A stretch of 33,544 nucleotides of DNA. It comes from Pseudomonadota bacterium (GTDB taxonomy: Bacteria; Pseudomonadota; Alphaproteobacteria; Rhodospirillales; Casp-alpha2). Positions within the stretch are counted from its first letter, which is position 1; each line of letters opens with the position of its first letter. The stretch lies in contig JADFMB010000006.1 of the NCBI GenBank assembly GCA_022564115.1, forward strand, positions 1 through 33,544, read 5' to 3'. Position numbers and translations under genes: made by a program. Below, piece after piece: positions 18,505 to 25,314 of the stretch. The notes under the pieces were generated by a model. The model saw only the letters and a list, made by a program, of their open reading frames with translations. It did not search any database and had not been told where the DNA came from.

Positions 18505-19302
18505 TTAGGCAAGGATTACGTCGGTAACGAACTTGACCCCCGGATACCCCAGGGTCAGCAGCAGATAGGCCAAGAGCACGATCCGCGCCGCCTTGCGGCC
18601 GCGCAACCCGGTCTTGAAATGGGCGATCAGCAGGCCGCCGATAACGACGAAGGTGGTGATGGTCAAAATCGTTTTATGATCCAGGACCAATAGCATTCCG
18701 GTCTCTCCGTGTTGCAGCGCCATGCCCGTCGCCAGGCCCAGGGCGAGGACGATTTCGCCGAGCACCAGGAGGCGCACCAGCAGCCATTCGCAATCGGCGA
18801 CGGAAGGCAATAGCCGGGTCAAGGCCGTCGGCCGTTTTCGTTTCAGGGCCCGTTCCTGCAGGAACGCCGCCAGGGCGGCGACGGCGGCGATGGTGACCAG
18901 GGCATAAGTGGTAACCGAAACGCCGATATGGACGCCGATCCACCCGCCCCAGGCGGCGGCCAAAGGCTCGTGCGGCACCTGGCTCCAGACGGCGGCCAAG
19001 ATCCCCAACACCGCCATGTAAGCGGAAATCAGCGGCGTCAACCGCCATGTTTCCCGCGTCAGGATGGTGATGAAGGCGAAAATCGACATGGTAGCGGCGA
19101 CCGTCACCCACAGGGTCGTCGACAGATCGGTCCGCCACGTGCCGGCCATGGAGGCGAGGACCCGGTTGACCGGCCCCGCCACCGCCACCGCCAGGACCAG
19201 CCAAAAGATCATGTCGCGGCTGTGGTCCTTGCGTAGCGGCAGCAGCGACGACGGTACCAGGGCGACAATGGCCGAAAGGCTGAAAATCGTTTGTTCCGGC
19301 AT
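18505..19302 (-). CDS. Cytochrome c assembly (CcsA/YpjD-like) membrane protein
   Basis: The product has 265 residues from the ATG at 19302; the frame further upstream is Arg/Pro/Gly-rich and unlikely to be coding. There are about eight hydrophobic segments. The conserved features are [18 protein letters not shown], with the histidine typical of the family, and [12 protein letters not shown] near the C-terminus with a second conserved histidine. Related YpjD/CcsA-like proteins belong to the haem-handling superfamily; in alphaproteobacteria a copy commonly lies near ffh. Haem transport or c-type cytochrome maturation in the inner membrane is likely but unproven. It is divergent from ispDF, across a 213-base interval. 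Confidence 0.78.
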   Translation of the reverse strand: MPEQTIFSLSAIVALVPSSLLPLRKDHSRDMIFWLVLAVAVAGPVNRVLASMAGTWRTDLSTTLWVTVAATMSIFAFITILTRETWRLTPLISAYMAVLGILAAVWSQVPHEPLAAAWGGWIGVHIGVSVTTYALVTIAAVAALAAFLQERALKRKRPTALTRLLPSVADCEWLLVRLLVLGEIVLALGLATGMALQHGETGMLLVLDHKTILTITTFVVIGGLLIAHFKTGLRGRKAARIVLLAYLLLTLGYPGVKFVTDVILA

Positions 19303-19389
19303 GAATCCTCGAACGGTCTTCGTTGGCGCGAAGGTTTTCCCCGGAACCTGGGCTTCCCCCGGGGCTTTCCCCGCACCATCGCGCCGCCG

Positions 19390-19433
19390 GCCCGGCTTTG
19401 CAATACCCTTTGCCCGGCTATGCAAGACCCTTG
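19390..19433. repeat. 22-base imperfect tandem repeat between the CcsA-like gene and ispDF
   Basis: Two adjacent copies, 19390-19411 and 19412-19433, share the pattern GCCCGGCTwTGCAAkACCCTTk and differ at three positions. The pair sits in the divergent promoter interval, 82 bases before ispDF. It could be a duplicated regulator site or a simple duplication. Nothing else stands out in 19303-19515. Confidence 0.6.
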
Positions 19434-19515
19434 GCAAGGCCCTGGGCGCAATCTAAGTTCGGCCCCGAAGCATAACGGATTTGGCCGCCAAGAGAAGCGG
19501 CCCGGGAAATTTCGC

Positions 19516-20667
19516 ATGAATGAAACCGTGGCATTGGTGGTCGGTGCCGGCGAAGGCCGCCGCTTTGGCGGCGAGGTGCCGAAGCAGTATTACCCGCTTT
19601 CGGGCGAGGCGGTGATGCGCCGTTCCCTGCTGGCGTTTCTCGAACACCCCGAGGTGACGGCGGTGCGGGCCGTTATCCACCCCGGGCATGGCGGCCTTTA
19701 CGACCAGGCCGTCCAGGGCCTGGACCTGCTTCCGCCCGTTCATGGCGGCGCCACCCGCCAGCAGTCCGTCGCCCTGGGCCTGGAAAGCCTTGCCGGCGAG
19801 CCGCCGTCGCGGGTTCTGATCCACGATGCCGCCCGTCCCCTGGTCGCCGGCGGCGTCATTTCGCGGGTCTTGGCGGCGTTGGACCGGTGCCCCGGCGCCA
19901 TTCCAGCCCTCCCCGTCGCCGATACCCTGAAGCGCGGCGACGGCGGCACCATCGCCGCCACCGTCGACCGCCAGGACCTGTGGCGGGCGCAGACACCGCA
20001 GGGTTTCCGTTACGGGGACATCCTCGCCGCCCACCGTCAGGCCGGCGGCGACGAGTTGACCGATGACGCCGCCGTCGCCGAACGGGCCGGCCTGGCCGTC
20101 GCCATCGTCGACGGGGCGGAAGACAACATCAAGGTGACCACCCCTGACGACCTGTCCCGGGCCGAACGGTTGTTGAGCGGAGGCGGCGGCGAAATACGCA
20201 CCGGTTTGGGCCTCGACGCGCACCGGTTCGGGCCCGGCGATCACGTCATGCTGTGCGGCGTCGCCGTTCCCCATGACCGGGGCCTGGAAGGCCATTCCGA
20301 TGCCGACGTCGGGCTGCATGCGTTGACCGACGCCCTTTTGGGCACTATCGGCGCCGGCGATATCGGCAGCCATTTCCCACCCTCGGACCGGCAATGGAAG
20401 GACGCGTCCTCGGACCTGTTCCTGCGCCGTGCCGGGGAGCTGTTGGCGGAGCGCGGCGGGCGGATTACCAACCTCGACGTCACCCTGGTCTGCGAACAGC
20501 CGAAAATCGGCCCCCATCGCCAGGCCATGGCGGCGCGGATCGCCGAAATCCTGGGCCTCGCCGAAGGCCGGGTCAGCGTCAAGGCGACGACCACGGACAA
20601 GCTCGGCTTTTCCGGGCGCGGCGAAGGCATCGCGGCGCAGGCCGTGGCGACGGTGGTTCTGGGCTAG
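19516..20667 (+). CDS. ispDF: Bifunctional IspD/IspF enzyme of the MEP isoprenoid pathway
   Basis: The 383-residue fusion has an IspD half (about 1-225) with [18 protein letters not shown] at the CTP site, IHDAARPL and [10 protein letters not shown]. It makes CDP-methylerythritol from MEP. The IspF half (about 228-383) has the metal-binding [12 protein letters not shown], the [21 protein letters not shown] segment and [22 protein letters not shown]. It cyclises the phosphorylated intermediate to MEcPP. The fusion is common in alphaproteobacteria. I start at the ATG at 19516 because [10 protein letters not shown] begins the first strand; the longer frame upstream is Arg/Pro-rich intergenic sequence. 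The ribosome site is modest (GGGAAA). It converges with cutA. Confidence 0.96.
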   Translation: MNETVALVVGAGEGRRFGGEVPKQYYPLSGEAVMRRSLLAFLEHPEVTAVRAVIHPGHGGLYDQAVQGLDLLPPVHGGATRQQSVALGLESLAGEPPSRVLIHDAARPLVAGGVISRVLAALDRCPGAIPALPVADTLKRGDGGTIAATVDRQDLWRAQTPQGFRYGDILAAHRQAGGDELTDDAAVAERAGLAVAIVDGAEDNIKVTTPDDLSRAERLLSGGGGEIRTGLGLDAHRFGPGDHVMLCGVAVPHDRGLEGHSDADVGLHALTDALLGTIGAGDIGSHFPPSDRQWKDASSDLFLRRAGELLAERGGRITNLDVTLVCEQPKIGPHRQAMAARIAEILGLAEGRVSVKATTTDKLGFSGRGEGIAAQAVATVVLG

Positions 20668-20674
20668 GCTGAAG

Positions 20675-21001
20675 TTATTCCGACGTTTCAGCGGTTTCGG
20701 CGTCGATCCAGTCCAGGAACGCCGGGTTGCCGCCGGTGATCGGCAGCGACACCACGCACGGGCAATCATAGCTGTGGATTTCCTTCACCTTTTCCACCAA
20801 CCGGTCGACTAGGTCGGTACGGGTCTTCAGGATCAGCGAAACTTCCGCGTCCTCGGTGACGGCCCCTTCCCACCAATAGATCGAGGCCGTTCCGGCAAGA
20901 ACGTTGGCGCATGCGGCAAGGCGGTTTTCCACCACCTGGCGGCCGATTTTGATGGCTTCGTCGCGGGACGACGCGGTGACGTAAATTAGTGACTGGGTCA
21001 T
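20675..21001 (-). CDS. cutA: CutA-family divalent cation tolerance protein
   Basis: The product has 108 residues from the ATG at 21001, preceded by GGAGGG at 7 bases. A TTG at 21016 would place the start inside that ribosome site. The motifs LIYVTASSRDEAIKIGRQVVENRLAACANV, YWWEG, EVSLILKTR and YDCPCVVSLPI are characteristic of the trimeric, PII-like CutA fold. The role is loosely linked to copper and other metals but remains poorly defined in bacteria. The gene is convergent with ispDF, with only 7 bases between stops. Confidence 0.95.
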   Translation of the reverse strand: MTQSLIYVTASSRDEAIKIGRQVVENRLAACANVLAGTASIYWWEGAVTEDAEVSLILKTRTDLVDRLVEKVKEIHSYDCPCVVSLPITGGNPAFLDWIDAETAETSE

Positions 21002-21121
21002 GGAAATTCCCTCCAAACTTGCTTTTGCCGCCTTAGGACACTAAGTCTTTGGGCCAAGGCCTGAAAAAATACCGTACCACCGGCGCTGAAAATAGTCCCG
21101 GATCAAGGCCCAGAGGGGAAA

Positions 21122-21409
21122 ATGCCTGCCTATTTGACAGTCGTCAAAGGAACCGGAAAACCGTCTGCCCGCAAAAGGGTCATGGGCGGCCCGTCGCCAC
21201 GGCAATGGAAATGGCTGGTCCATGGACTTGACCAGGCGGGCGGGAAGCTGCCGCTTTTCGACGGCGACGGCCAGCGCTTCAGCGAACGCACCGTCCAAAG
21301 CTGCATCGAAAAAGGCTGGGCGAAACCCTGGTTCGACAACCCCATCAAGCCGGACTGGCTAATCTGCAAGCTGACCGATTCCGGCCGCCGGGTTCTTTCC
21401 CGGACCTAG
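21122..21409 (+). CDS. Small conserved alphaproteobacterial protein (95 aa), unknown function
   Basis: The 95-residue product has SPRQWKWLVHGLDQAGGKLPLFDGDGQ, then SERTVQSCIEKGWAKPWF and LICKLTDSGRRVL. The second half has the helix-then-strand pattern of a winged-helix domain: the xRTVxxCIxxGW helix and a final LTxxGRxVL, as in MarR-like wings. I believe similar proteins occur widely in alphaproteobacteria, but their function is unknown to me. AGAGGGGAAA immediately precedes the ATG, a strong ribosome site. It is divergent from cutA and stands alone. Confidence 0.7.
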   Translation: MPAYLTVVKGTGKPSARKRVMGGPSPRQWKWLVHGLDQAGGKLPLFDGDGQRFSERTVQSCIEKGWAKPWFDNPIKPDWLICKLTDSGRRVLSRT

Positions 21410-21550
21410 CCCGGACCTAACCGGAACTTCCGCCGCGCAGCCCCGGCCTCCCTGGCCCCCCCTGGCCCGAACCGGGATTGCCACTACAAATCGCGCCGGT
21501 TTTAGTCATAATGGCACCGTCTATCATTAATTCCCGGATTTCCCGAAGTC

Positions 21551-21883
21551 ATGGAACTTTCAATCGTTGAAGAAGGCGAAATCGCCGTCGTTACCCTGAA
21601 AGGCGACATCGACCTCGAGCATTCCGGCCGCATGCGGCAAAACCTTTTGGACGTCCTCGGCAAGGCCCGCGCCGTCATCGTCGATTTGAGCGGCGTCGCC
21701 ATGATCGATAGTTCCGGCATCGCCAGCCTTCTCGAAGGGTTCCAGGAGGCGCGCAAGAAGGGTAAGGATTTCGTCCTCGCCGCGCCCAGCGACCCGGTGA
21801 TGAGGGTCCTTAAGCTGGCCCGCCTGGATACGGTGTTTCAGATCGCCGACGACGTGACGGCGGCGAAGGAAGCGGTTTCCTGA
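21551..21883 (+). CDS. STAS-domain anti-sigma factor antagonist (SpoIIAA/RsbV-like)
   Basis: The 110-residue product is a single STAS domain: VVTLKGDIDLEHSGRMRQNL, then VIVDLSGVAMIDSSGIASL, where S54 or S55 is the phosphorylation site, and LAAPSDPVMRVLKLARLDTVFQI. Such proteins bind anti-sigma kinases when unphosphorylated, or act in partner-switching and lipid-transport complexes. No kinase, phosphatase or sigma-factor gene is adjacent, so the partner is elsewhere. The ribosome site is weak. An AT-rich stretch with CATAAT about 40 bases upstream could include the promoter. Confidence 0.88.
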   Translation: MELSIVEEGEIAVVTLKGDIDLEHSGRMRQNLLDVLGKARAVIVDLSGVAMIDSSGIASLLEGFQEARKKGKDFVLAAPSDPVMRVLKLARLDTVFQIADDVTAAKEAVS

Positions 21884-21982
21884 CGCAAAGATTCCTTGCC
21901 AGACCGGCGCTTGGGCGGCGTCTTGCTTTAATAAAATCCTATAACGATTTGATATTAAATAATATTAAACCGGGGTTGCAGG

Positions 21983-22011
21983 TTGCGGCCGGGGTCAAAA
22001 ACTGCTTATAA
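21983..22011 (+). promoter_or_regulatory. Putative promoter of the structured RNA
   Basis: TTGCGG (21983-21988), a 17-base spacer and TTATAA (22006-22011) form a plausible sigma-70 promoter with a start near 22018. It comes after a strongly AT-rich segment (about 21930-21970) that could act as an UP-like element. No coding frame follows it before the terminator at 22125. Confidence 0.45.
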
Positions 22012-22022
22012 AAAATGCTTTC

Positions 22023-22038
22023 TGTGACCGCCGTCACA
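22023..22038. promoter_or_regulatory. Perfect TGTGA-N6-TCACA palindrome (CRP-type site or RNA stem)
   Basis: TGTGACCGCCGTCACA is an exact match to the half-sites recognised by CRP-family regulators, with the correct 6-base spacer. If the promoter at 21983-22011 is used, the palindrome falls at about +6 to +21. It would then be either a roadblock or repressor site, or simply the first hairpin of the RNA. If transcription starts near 22072-22092, it would be at an activating position. The sequence alone does not decide. Confidence 0.5.
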
Positions 22039-22124
22039 TCGTAAACGGACCCGTTTGTGCACAATGGGATTGTAGGATGGATTTCGTGAAAACGAATCCT
22101 CCCTTCCCTCAAGAGCACAAACTC

Positions 22125-22151
22125 AAAGGCCGGGTCTCCCCCGGCCTTTTT
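22125..22151 (+). terminator. Strong intrinsic terminator
   Basis: AAAGGCCGGG (22125-22134) pairs perfectly with CCCGGCCTTT (22140-22149) across a five-base loop, followed by a run of T to 22153. This is the clearest rho-independent terminator in the window. It ends a plus-strand transcript that contains no coding frame. Confidence 0.92.
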
Positions 22152-22230
22152 TTGGTGAAATCGCCCGAATTTTGACGTTTGTCCGAAAACCGCCGGCCGT
22201 GTCCCCGGGGCGGCGGTAAAAGAAGAAAAA

Positions 22231-22280
22231 TGGTCGGAGCGGCGGGATTCGAACCCGCGACCCCTACACCCCCAGTGTTG
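22231..22280 (-). tRNA. 3' part of tRNA-Pro(GGG); attachment-site half of an integrated element
   Basis: On the minus strand this is the distal part of a tRNA: anticodon loop CTGGGGG (22269-22275, anticodon GGG), 3' anticodon stem TGTAG, variable loop GGGTC, T-arm GCGGG-TTCGAAT-CCCGC, acceptor strand CGCTCCGA and encoded CCA (22231-22233). The 5' anticodon stem reads CAACA where CTACA is needed, and no convincing D-arm or TCGGAGC acceptor strand follows. The tRNA is therefore cut in its anticodon arm, a common crossover point for tyrosine integrases. The intact gene should be rebuilt at the far end of the island. Identity as proline is from the anticodon and acceptor sequence. Confidence 0.8.
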
Positions 22281-22396
22281 GGAGCTACGTTATTCCCCGT
22301 TTAGACGCCTTGCGCTATATCCTGAAAAATCAAGTGATTGTATGATGATATCATTAATCTGTTGAACGCTACATAACGACGCATTATGATGACAGT

Positions 22397-22418
22397 TGCT
22401 TACCCGGTGCTTACCCGG
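22397..22418. repeat. 11-base tandem direct repeat upstream of the integrase
   Basis: TGCTTACCCGG occurs twice without a gap (22397-22407 and 22408-22418), between the tRNA fragment and the integrase start. Short direct repeats at this place are typical arm-type binding sites of tyrosine integrases, or operators for the integrase promoter. The function is inferred. Confidence 0.7.
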
Positions 22419-22465
22419 CCAAAGCGGCACCGAAATCCAACTGGCTCAGTATGGGAGCGTTCATC

Positions 22466-23668
22466 ATGGCGAAATTGACAGTCCGAACCGTCCAAGCGGC
22501 CAAGCCAGGAGACCGTGATATCTACATTTGGGATGAAAAACTTTCGGGCTTCGGCCTTCGCGTGAAGTCGTCCGGCGTAAAAAGCTTCATCATCCAGTAT
22601 CGGAACCTCCACAACGTCTCAAAGCGCATGACCTTGGGGCGATTTGGCGTCATCTCTCCCGAAGAGGCCCGGACAAAAGCTAATAGGTTGCTAAACGCTG
22701 TCGCTGACGGCGTTGACCCAGCCAGGGACAAGCAAGAGGCCCGCAATGCCCCGACAATGGCGGAACTGGCCGAACGGTACATGGACGAATACGCCAAGCC
22801 GCGAAAGAAGCCCAGCGGAGTTGAACAGGACGAGCGCAACATTCGTTGCCACATCCTTCCTGCCCTCGGTAAGAACAAAAAGGCGGCGGACGTGTCGCGC
22901 CAGGATGTGATGAAAATGACCAACGGGCTTAAGGACACCCCCGGCGCGTCCAACCGTGCGCGGGCGGTCTTATCGAAGATGATGGAGTTGGCGGAAGTGT
23001 GGGGCGTTCGCCCGCCCAACTCGAACCCCTGCAAGCACGTCAAGAAGTACCCCGAGAGCAAGCGCGAACGGTTTCTGACCCTGGAAGAATTCAACCGCCT
23101 TGGCGAGACACTTGCCGAGGCCGAACACCAAAATGTGGAATTGCCACAAGCCATCGCCGCCTTCAAGCTGTTGATTTTTACCGGCTGCCGGCGCGGGGAA
23201 ATCCTCGGGCTCCGGTGGGATGAAGTGGACTGGGAGCGCCAATGTCTTCGCCTAACGGACAGTAAGACCGGCCCCAAGGTGGTTCACTTGAACGCCCCCG
23301 CCCTTCAAGTGTTACAAGGTATCGAGCGCAAGGAAGGAAGCTCCTGGGTTATTCCAGGCCGAAACCCCGGCGAACACCTTGTTGATGTTAAGGGGCCGTG
23401 GCGACGGATAAGGAAAAAGGCTGGACTTGAGGGACTGCGAATTCATGACTTGAGGCATAGTTTCGCCAGTATCGGCGCGGTTGGTGGTGTCCCCCTTCAA
23501 ATGGTGGGAACGCTGTTGGGACACGCTCAGGCCAGTACGACGGAGCGGTATAGCCACCTTGCGCCTGACCCCGTCAAGGCCGCAAATGAAATGATTGGTG
23601 CAAGGATTGCCGCCGCGATGAAGACGGGAGGCAACGGAGAGGTAGTGGAACTGCCACAAAGGCGCTGA
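22466..23668 (+). CDS. int: Tyrosine integrase of a tRNA-targeting genomic island
   Basis: The 400-residue product has a DUF4102-like N-terminal arm-binding domain (DIYIWDEKLSGFGLRVKSSG), a core-binding domain (about 95-185) and a complete catalytic domain. Catalytic residues are R242 in FTGCRRGEILGLRW, K267 in DSKTG, H327 and R330 in IHDLRHSFAS, H353 in LLGHAQ and the nucleophile Y362 in TTERYSHL. It should be active. I prefer the ATG at 22466, with GGGAG 8 bases before it; an ATG at 22451 adds five residues. It lies next to the tRNA-Pro fragment and points into the island, the usual arrangement for P4-type integrases. Confidence 0.95.
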   Translation: MAKLTVRTVQAAKPGDRDIYIWDEKLSGFGLRVKSSGVKSFIIQYRNLHNVSKRMTLGRFGVISPEEARTKANRLLNAVADGVDPARDKQEARNAPTMAELAERYMDEYAKPRKKPSGVEQDERNIRCHILPALGKNKKAADVSRQDVMKMTNGLKDTPGASNRARAVLSKMMELAEVWGVRPPNSNPCKHVKKYPESKRERFLTLEEFNRLGETLAEAEHQNVELPQAIAAFKLLIFTGCRRGEILGLRWDEVDWERQCLRLTDSKTGPKVVHLNAPALQVLQGIERKEGSSWVIPGRNPGEHLVDVKGPWRRIRKKAGLEGLRIHDLRHSFASIGAVGGVPLQMVGTLLGHAQASTTERYSHLAPDPVKAANEMIGARIAAAMKTGGNGEVVELPQRR

Positions 23669-23672
23669 TAGC

Positions 23673-23804
23673 GTGGAGCCAGCCTCAGACCACGCGGCCC
23701 GCTACGCCCCCCTGCGCGAAGCGATCAACGGCTTTACCGAGGTTGTGGAGGGCGCGGCGGAGGACCGCGAGGCGGACGTGGTTTCTGCGCATCCTACACG
23801 CTAG
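23673..23804 (+). CDS. Possible 43-aa protein after the integrase
   Basis: A GTG-started frame begins 4 bases after the integrase stop and encodes 43 residues with a plausible acidic helical middle (LREAINGFTEVVEGAAEDRE). Codon use is like the GC-rich genes nearby. There is no good ribosome site, although coupling to the integrase is possible. It could equally be the remains of a longer gene. No family recognised. Confidence 0.25.
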   Translation: MEPASDHAARYAPLREAINGFTEVVEGAAEDREADVVSAHPTR

Positions 23805-23893
23805 ACCCCGCCGAAGGTTCTTGGCGCAAGTCCGGTGCGTTCGTTTATCGAAGGCGGCGCCTAGTCTGTATGCTAGGGGTTGGAGTTTGGTCC

Positions 23894-24559
23894 ATGCCGA
23901 CACTCGATCAGTTAGAACCGCCCGATCCTCACCTTGACCTTCCCGAGGAAGATTGGCGCAAAATCGAAACCGCTCTCGGTCTGAAAAAACCTGACCCTTG
24001 GTTTCGGAATAAATTGGCCAACCACGTGCTGTTGTACGTCAAGTGGCCGGAGCCCCAATTGGATCGGGTGCGCCCCAGCCATCTCCGGAAGTCCATTAAG
24101 AAGATATTGAAAGACGCCGAGAGCCTTCGCACTTACCTCGTTTTCGAGAACGATGAGGAAGAACAAGACGACCCTCAGGAATGGGCGCGTGCGGTTGTCG
24201 TGTACCGCCTCTTAAGTCTCCACGATACCGGGACCCTCGTTTCGAGCCTGGAAGGAACGATAAAGACCATGGAAGGCGCGTTGGCCTCTTTACCTCCCGA
24301 CAAGGGAGGCAGGCGGCATGACGCGCTGTACGGGCTGGTTCACGTTCTCGCGCTGGATTACCTGGAAGCAACCGGGAAGCCTCCCACGGTGACTTTTGAT
24401 CCGCGAGGAAATCAATATCGGAGCCCCTTTCTGGACTTTGTGGAAGCGGTCTTAAAAGTCTTCGCACCCCAACTCATCAAGGGCAATCTGGCCCTCGGCA
24501 AAGCAACCCAACGTGCGTTGAAGGATTGGCGCACCCGAATGGGTATGGACAAAACCTAG
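23894..24559 (+). CDS. Accessory protein of unknown function (221 aa)
   Basis: The frame starts at the ATG at 23894, with GGAG 8 bases upstream. The product is soluble and rich in Leu and Lys. It begins with an acidic PPDPHLDLPEEDWRKIETALG segment, and includes SHLRKSIKKILKDAESLRTYL (helical, basic) and GRRHDALYGLVHVLALDYLEATGKPPTV. The last segment resembles the helical bodies of small phage or island proteins of unknown role, often found between int and the replication genes. No catalytic motif, signal peptide or membrane segment is visible. The preceding interval contains only the doubtful 43-aa frame. Confidence 0.65.
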   Translation: MPTLDQLEPPDPHLDLPEEDWRKIETALGLKKPDPWFRNKLANHVLLYVKWPEPQLDRVRPSHLRKSIKKILKDAESLRTYLVFENDEEEQDDPQEWARAVVVYRLLSLHDTGTLVSSLEGTIKTMEGALASLPPDKGGRRHDALYGLVHVLALDYLEATGKPPTVTFDPRGNQYRSPFLDFVEAVLKVFAPQLIKGNLALGKATQRALKDWRTRMGMDKT

Positions 24560-24667
24560 CGTCAAAGCCCGAATTCTGTCCTTTGCGGAGATAAGGCCGC
24601 AAACCTACTTATTCCCCGTAACGCAGTGTGTTGTCGCACTGAGTCCAATTGTTATGGAGAATGAAAA

Positions 24668-24898
24668 ATGTCCGAACACGCTTCCCCACCGGCCCTAGTC
24701 AACGAGACCGGAGCCGCTTCGATCCTCGGCCTCAGCGTCAAGACCCTTCGTCGCTGGCGCTGGGCTGGCAAGCCCGACTTACCCTTCCATAAGATCGGAT
24801 CGGCGGTGCGCTACGACTTGGCCGACCTCACCAGCTTTATCGAGGCTGGCCGTCGCGTTTCCACAAGCGATCCTGGACCGGAGGCCGTCCAGCCATGA
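24668..24898 (+). CDS. AlpA/excisionase-like helix-turn-helix protein
   Basis: The 76-residue product is a MerR-type winged helix of the HTH_17 class: VNETGAASILGLSVKTLRRWRWAG, then FHKIGSAVRYDLADLTSFIEAGR. This is the standard fold of excisionases and AlpA-type regulators that control integrase expression or excision of islands and satellites. GGAG lies 8 bases before the ATG. Its stop overlaps the next start by four bases (ATGA), so it is the first gene of a coupled three-gene unit ending with the helicase gene. Confidence 0.85.
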   Translation: MSEHASPPALVNETGAASILGLSVKTLRRWRWAGKPDLPFHKIGSAVRYDLADLTSFIEAGRRVSTSDPGPEAVQP

Positions 24899-25314
24899 CC
24901 CCGATAAAGCTAACCCCGCCGGGACCAGCCAGCGGGGCTCAGAAACGCTGTGGTGCGCGAAATGGGCGGGCGCACACCCCTCAATATAGTCGCGAAAAGC
25001 TCGCCAGCAAGCCCACCGGCGAACCGGGTCCGAAGTCCCGCTACAGCCCCGGCAGCAACTACCGGCCCCCGGAGGAAGCCCTGGCGAGACGCCAGCACGA
25101 GGTCCTGGACCTTTTGAAAGTGCGAGCGGCGCACGGCGCAACTCGGCTCGACGCACCCGGGCACCTGTCCCTTAGCTTGTCGCAACGCATCTGTGAATTA
25201 CGGCAGATGGGCTATCGGATCGACACGGTGCGGGAGCAGGTCGGCGAAGTGTGGATCGCCCGCTACGTCCTCGTTGCCACAGAACCGGTCCCGCAAGGCG
25301 AGGCCGTGCCATGA
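24895..25314 (+). CDS. Winged-helix protein (HTH_39-like)
   Basis: The product has 139 residues. The first ~65 are Pro/Gly/Arg-rich and probably disordered. The second half is a compact domain: ARRQHEVLDLLKVRAAHGATRLDA, SLSQRICELRQMGYRIDTVRE and VWIARYVLVA. The pattern of a two-helix opening, a recognition helix with RICELRQMGYxI and a wing with ARYVL matches the HTH_39 winged-helix domain found in phage and island proteins. It probably assists replication or regulation. It is coupled by ATGA to both the gene before and the gene after. Confidence 0.7.
   Translation: MTPIKLTPPGPASGAQKRCGARNGRAHTPQYSREKLASKPTGEPGPKSRYSPGSNYRPPEEALARRQHEVLDLLKVRAAHGATRLDAPGHLSLSLSQRICELRQMGYRIDTVREQVGEVWIARYVLVATEPVPQGEAVP

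Larger units (their letters stand above)
22018..22151 (+). ncRNA. Candidate structured small RNA with intrinsic terminator
   Basis: No protein frame covers this interval, but it is full of complementary segments. They are a stem TGTGAC/GTCACA with a four-base loop (22023-22038), an outer helix GTTTGTGC (22053-22060) with GCACAAAC (22115-22122), and inside it a hairpin ACAAT-GGG-ATTGT (22061-22073). A second hairpin with a GAAA tetraloop follows (22079-22099, eight pairs and one bulge). A CU-rich single strand (22100-22110, TCCCTTCCCTC) could pair with Shine-Dalgarno sequences. The transcript ends in an intrinsic terminator. The outer helix competes with AAACG/CGTTT (22043-22047 with 22052-22056), so two folds are possible. 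The layout suits an Hfq-dependent trans-acting small RNA of about 134 nt. I cannot match it to a named family. The 5' end is inferred. Confidence 0.55.

Noticed and set aside
19291-19515. N-terminal extension of ispDF
   Set aside because: The frame is open, but the 75 extra residues are Arg/Pro-rich and cover the tandem repeat and divergent promoter region. The conserved protein starts at 19516.
22281-22325. A degenerate 5' half of tRNA-Pro (TAGCGCA-like piece near 22311-22318)
   Set aside because: The possible 5' acceptor strand pairs poorly with the 3' strand, and the total length would be about 95 bases. It is better read as island sequence, perhaps with a trace of the attachment site.
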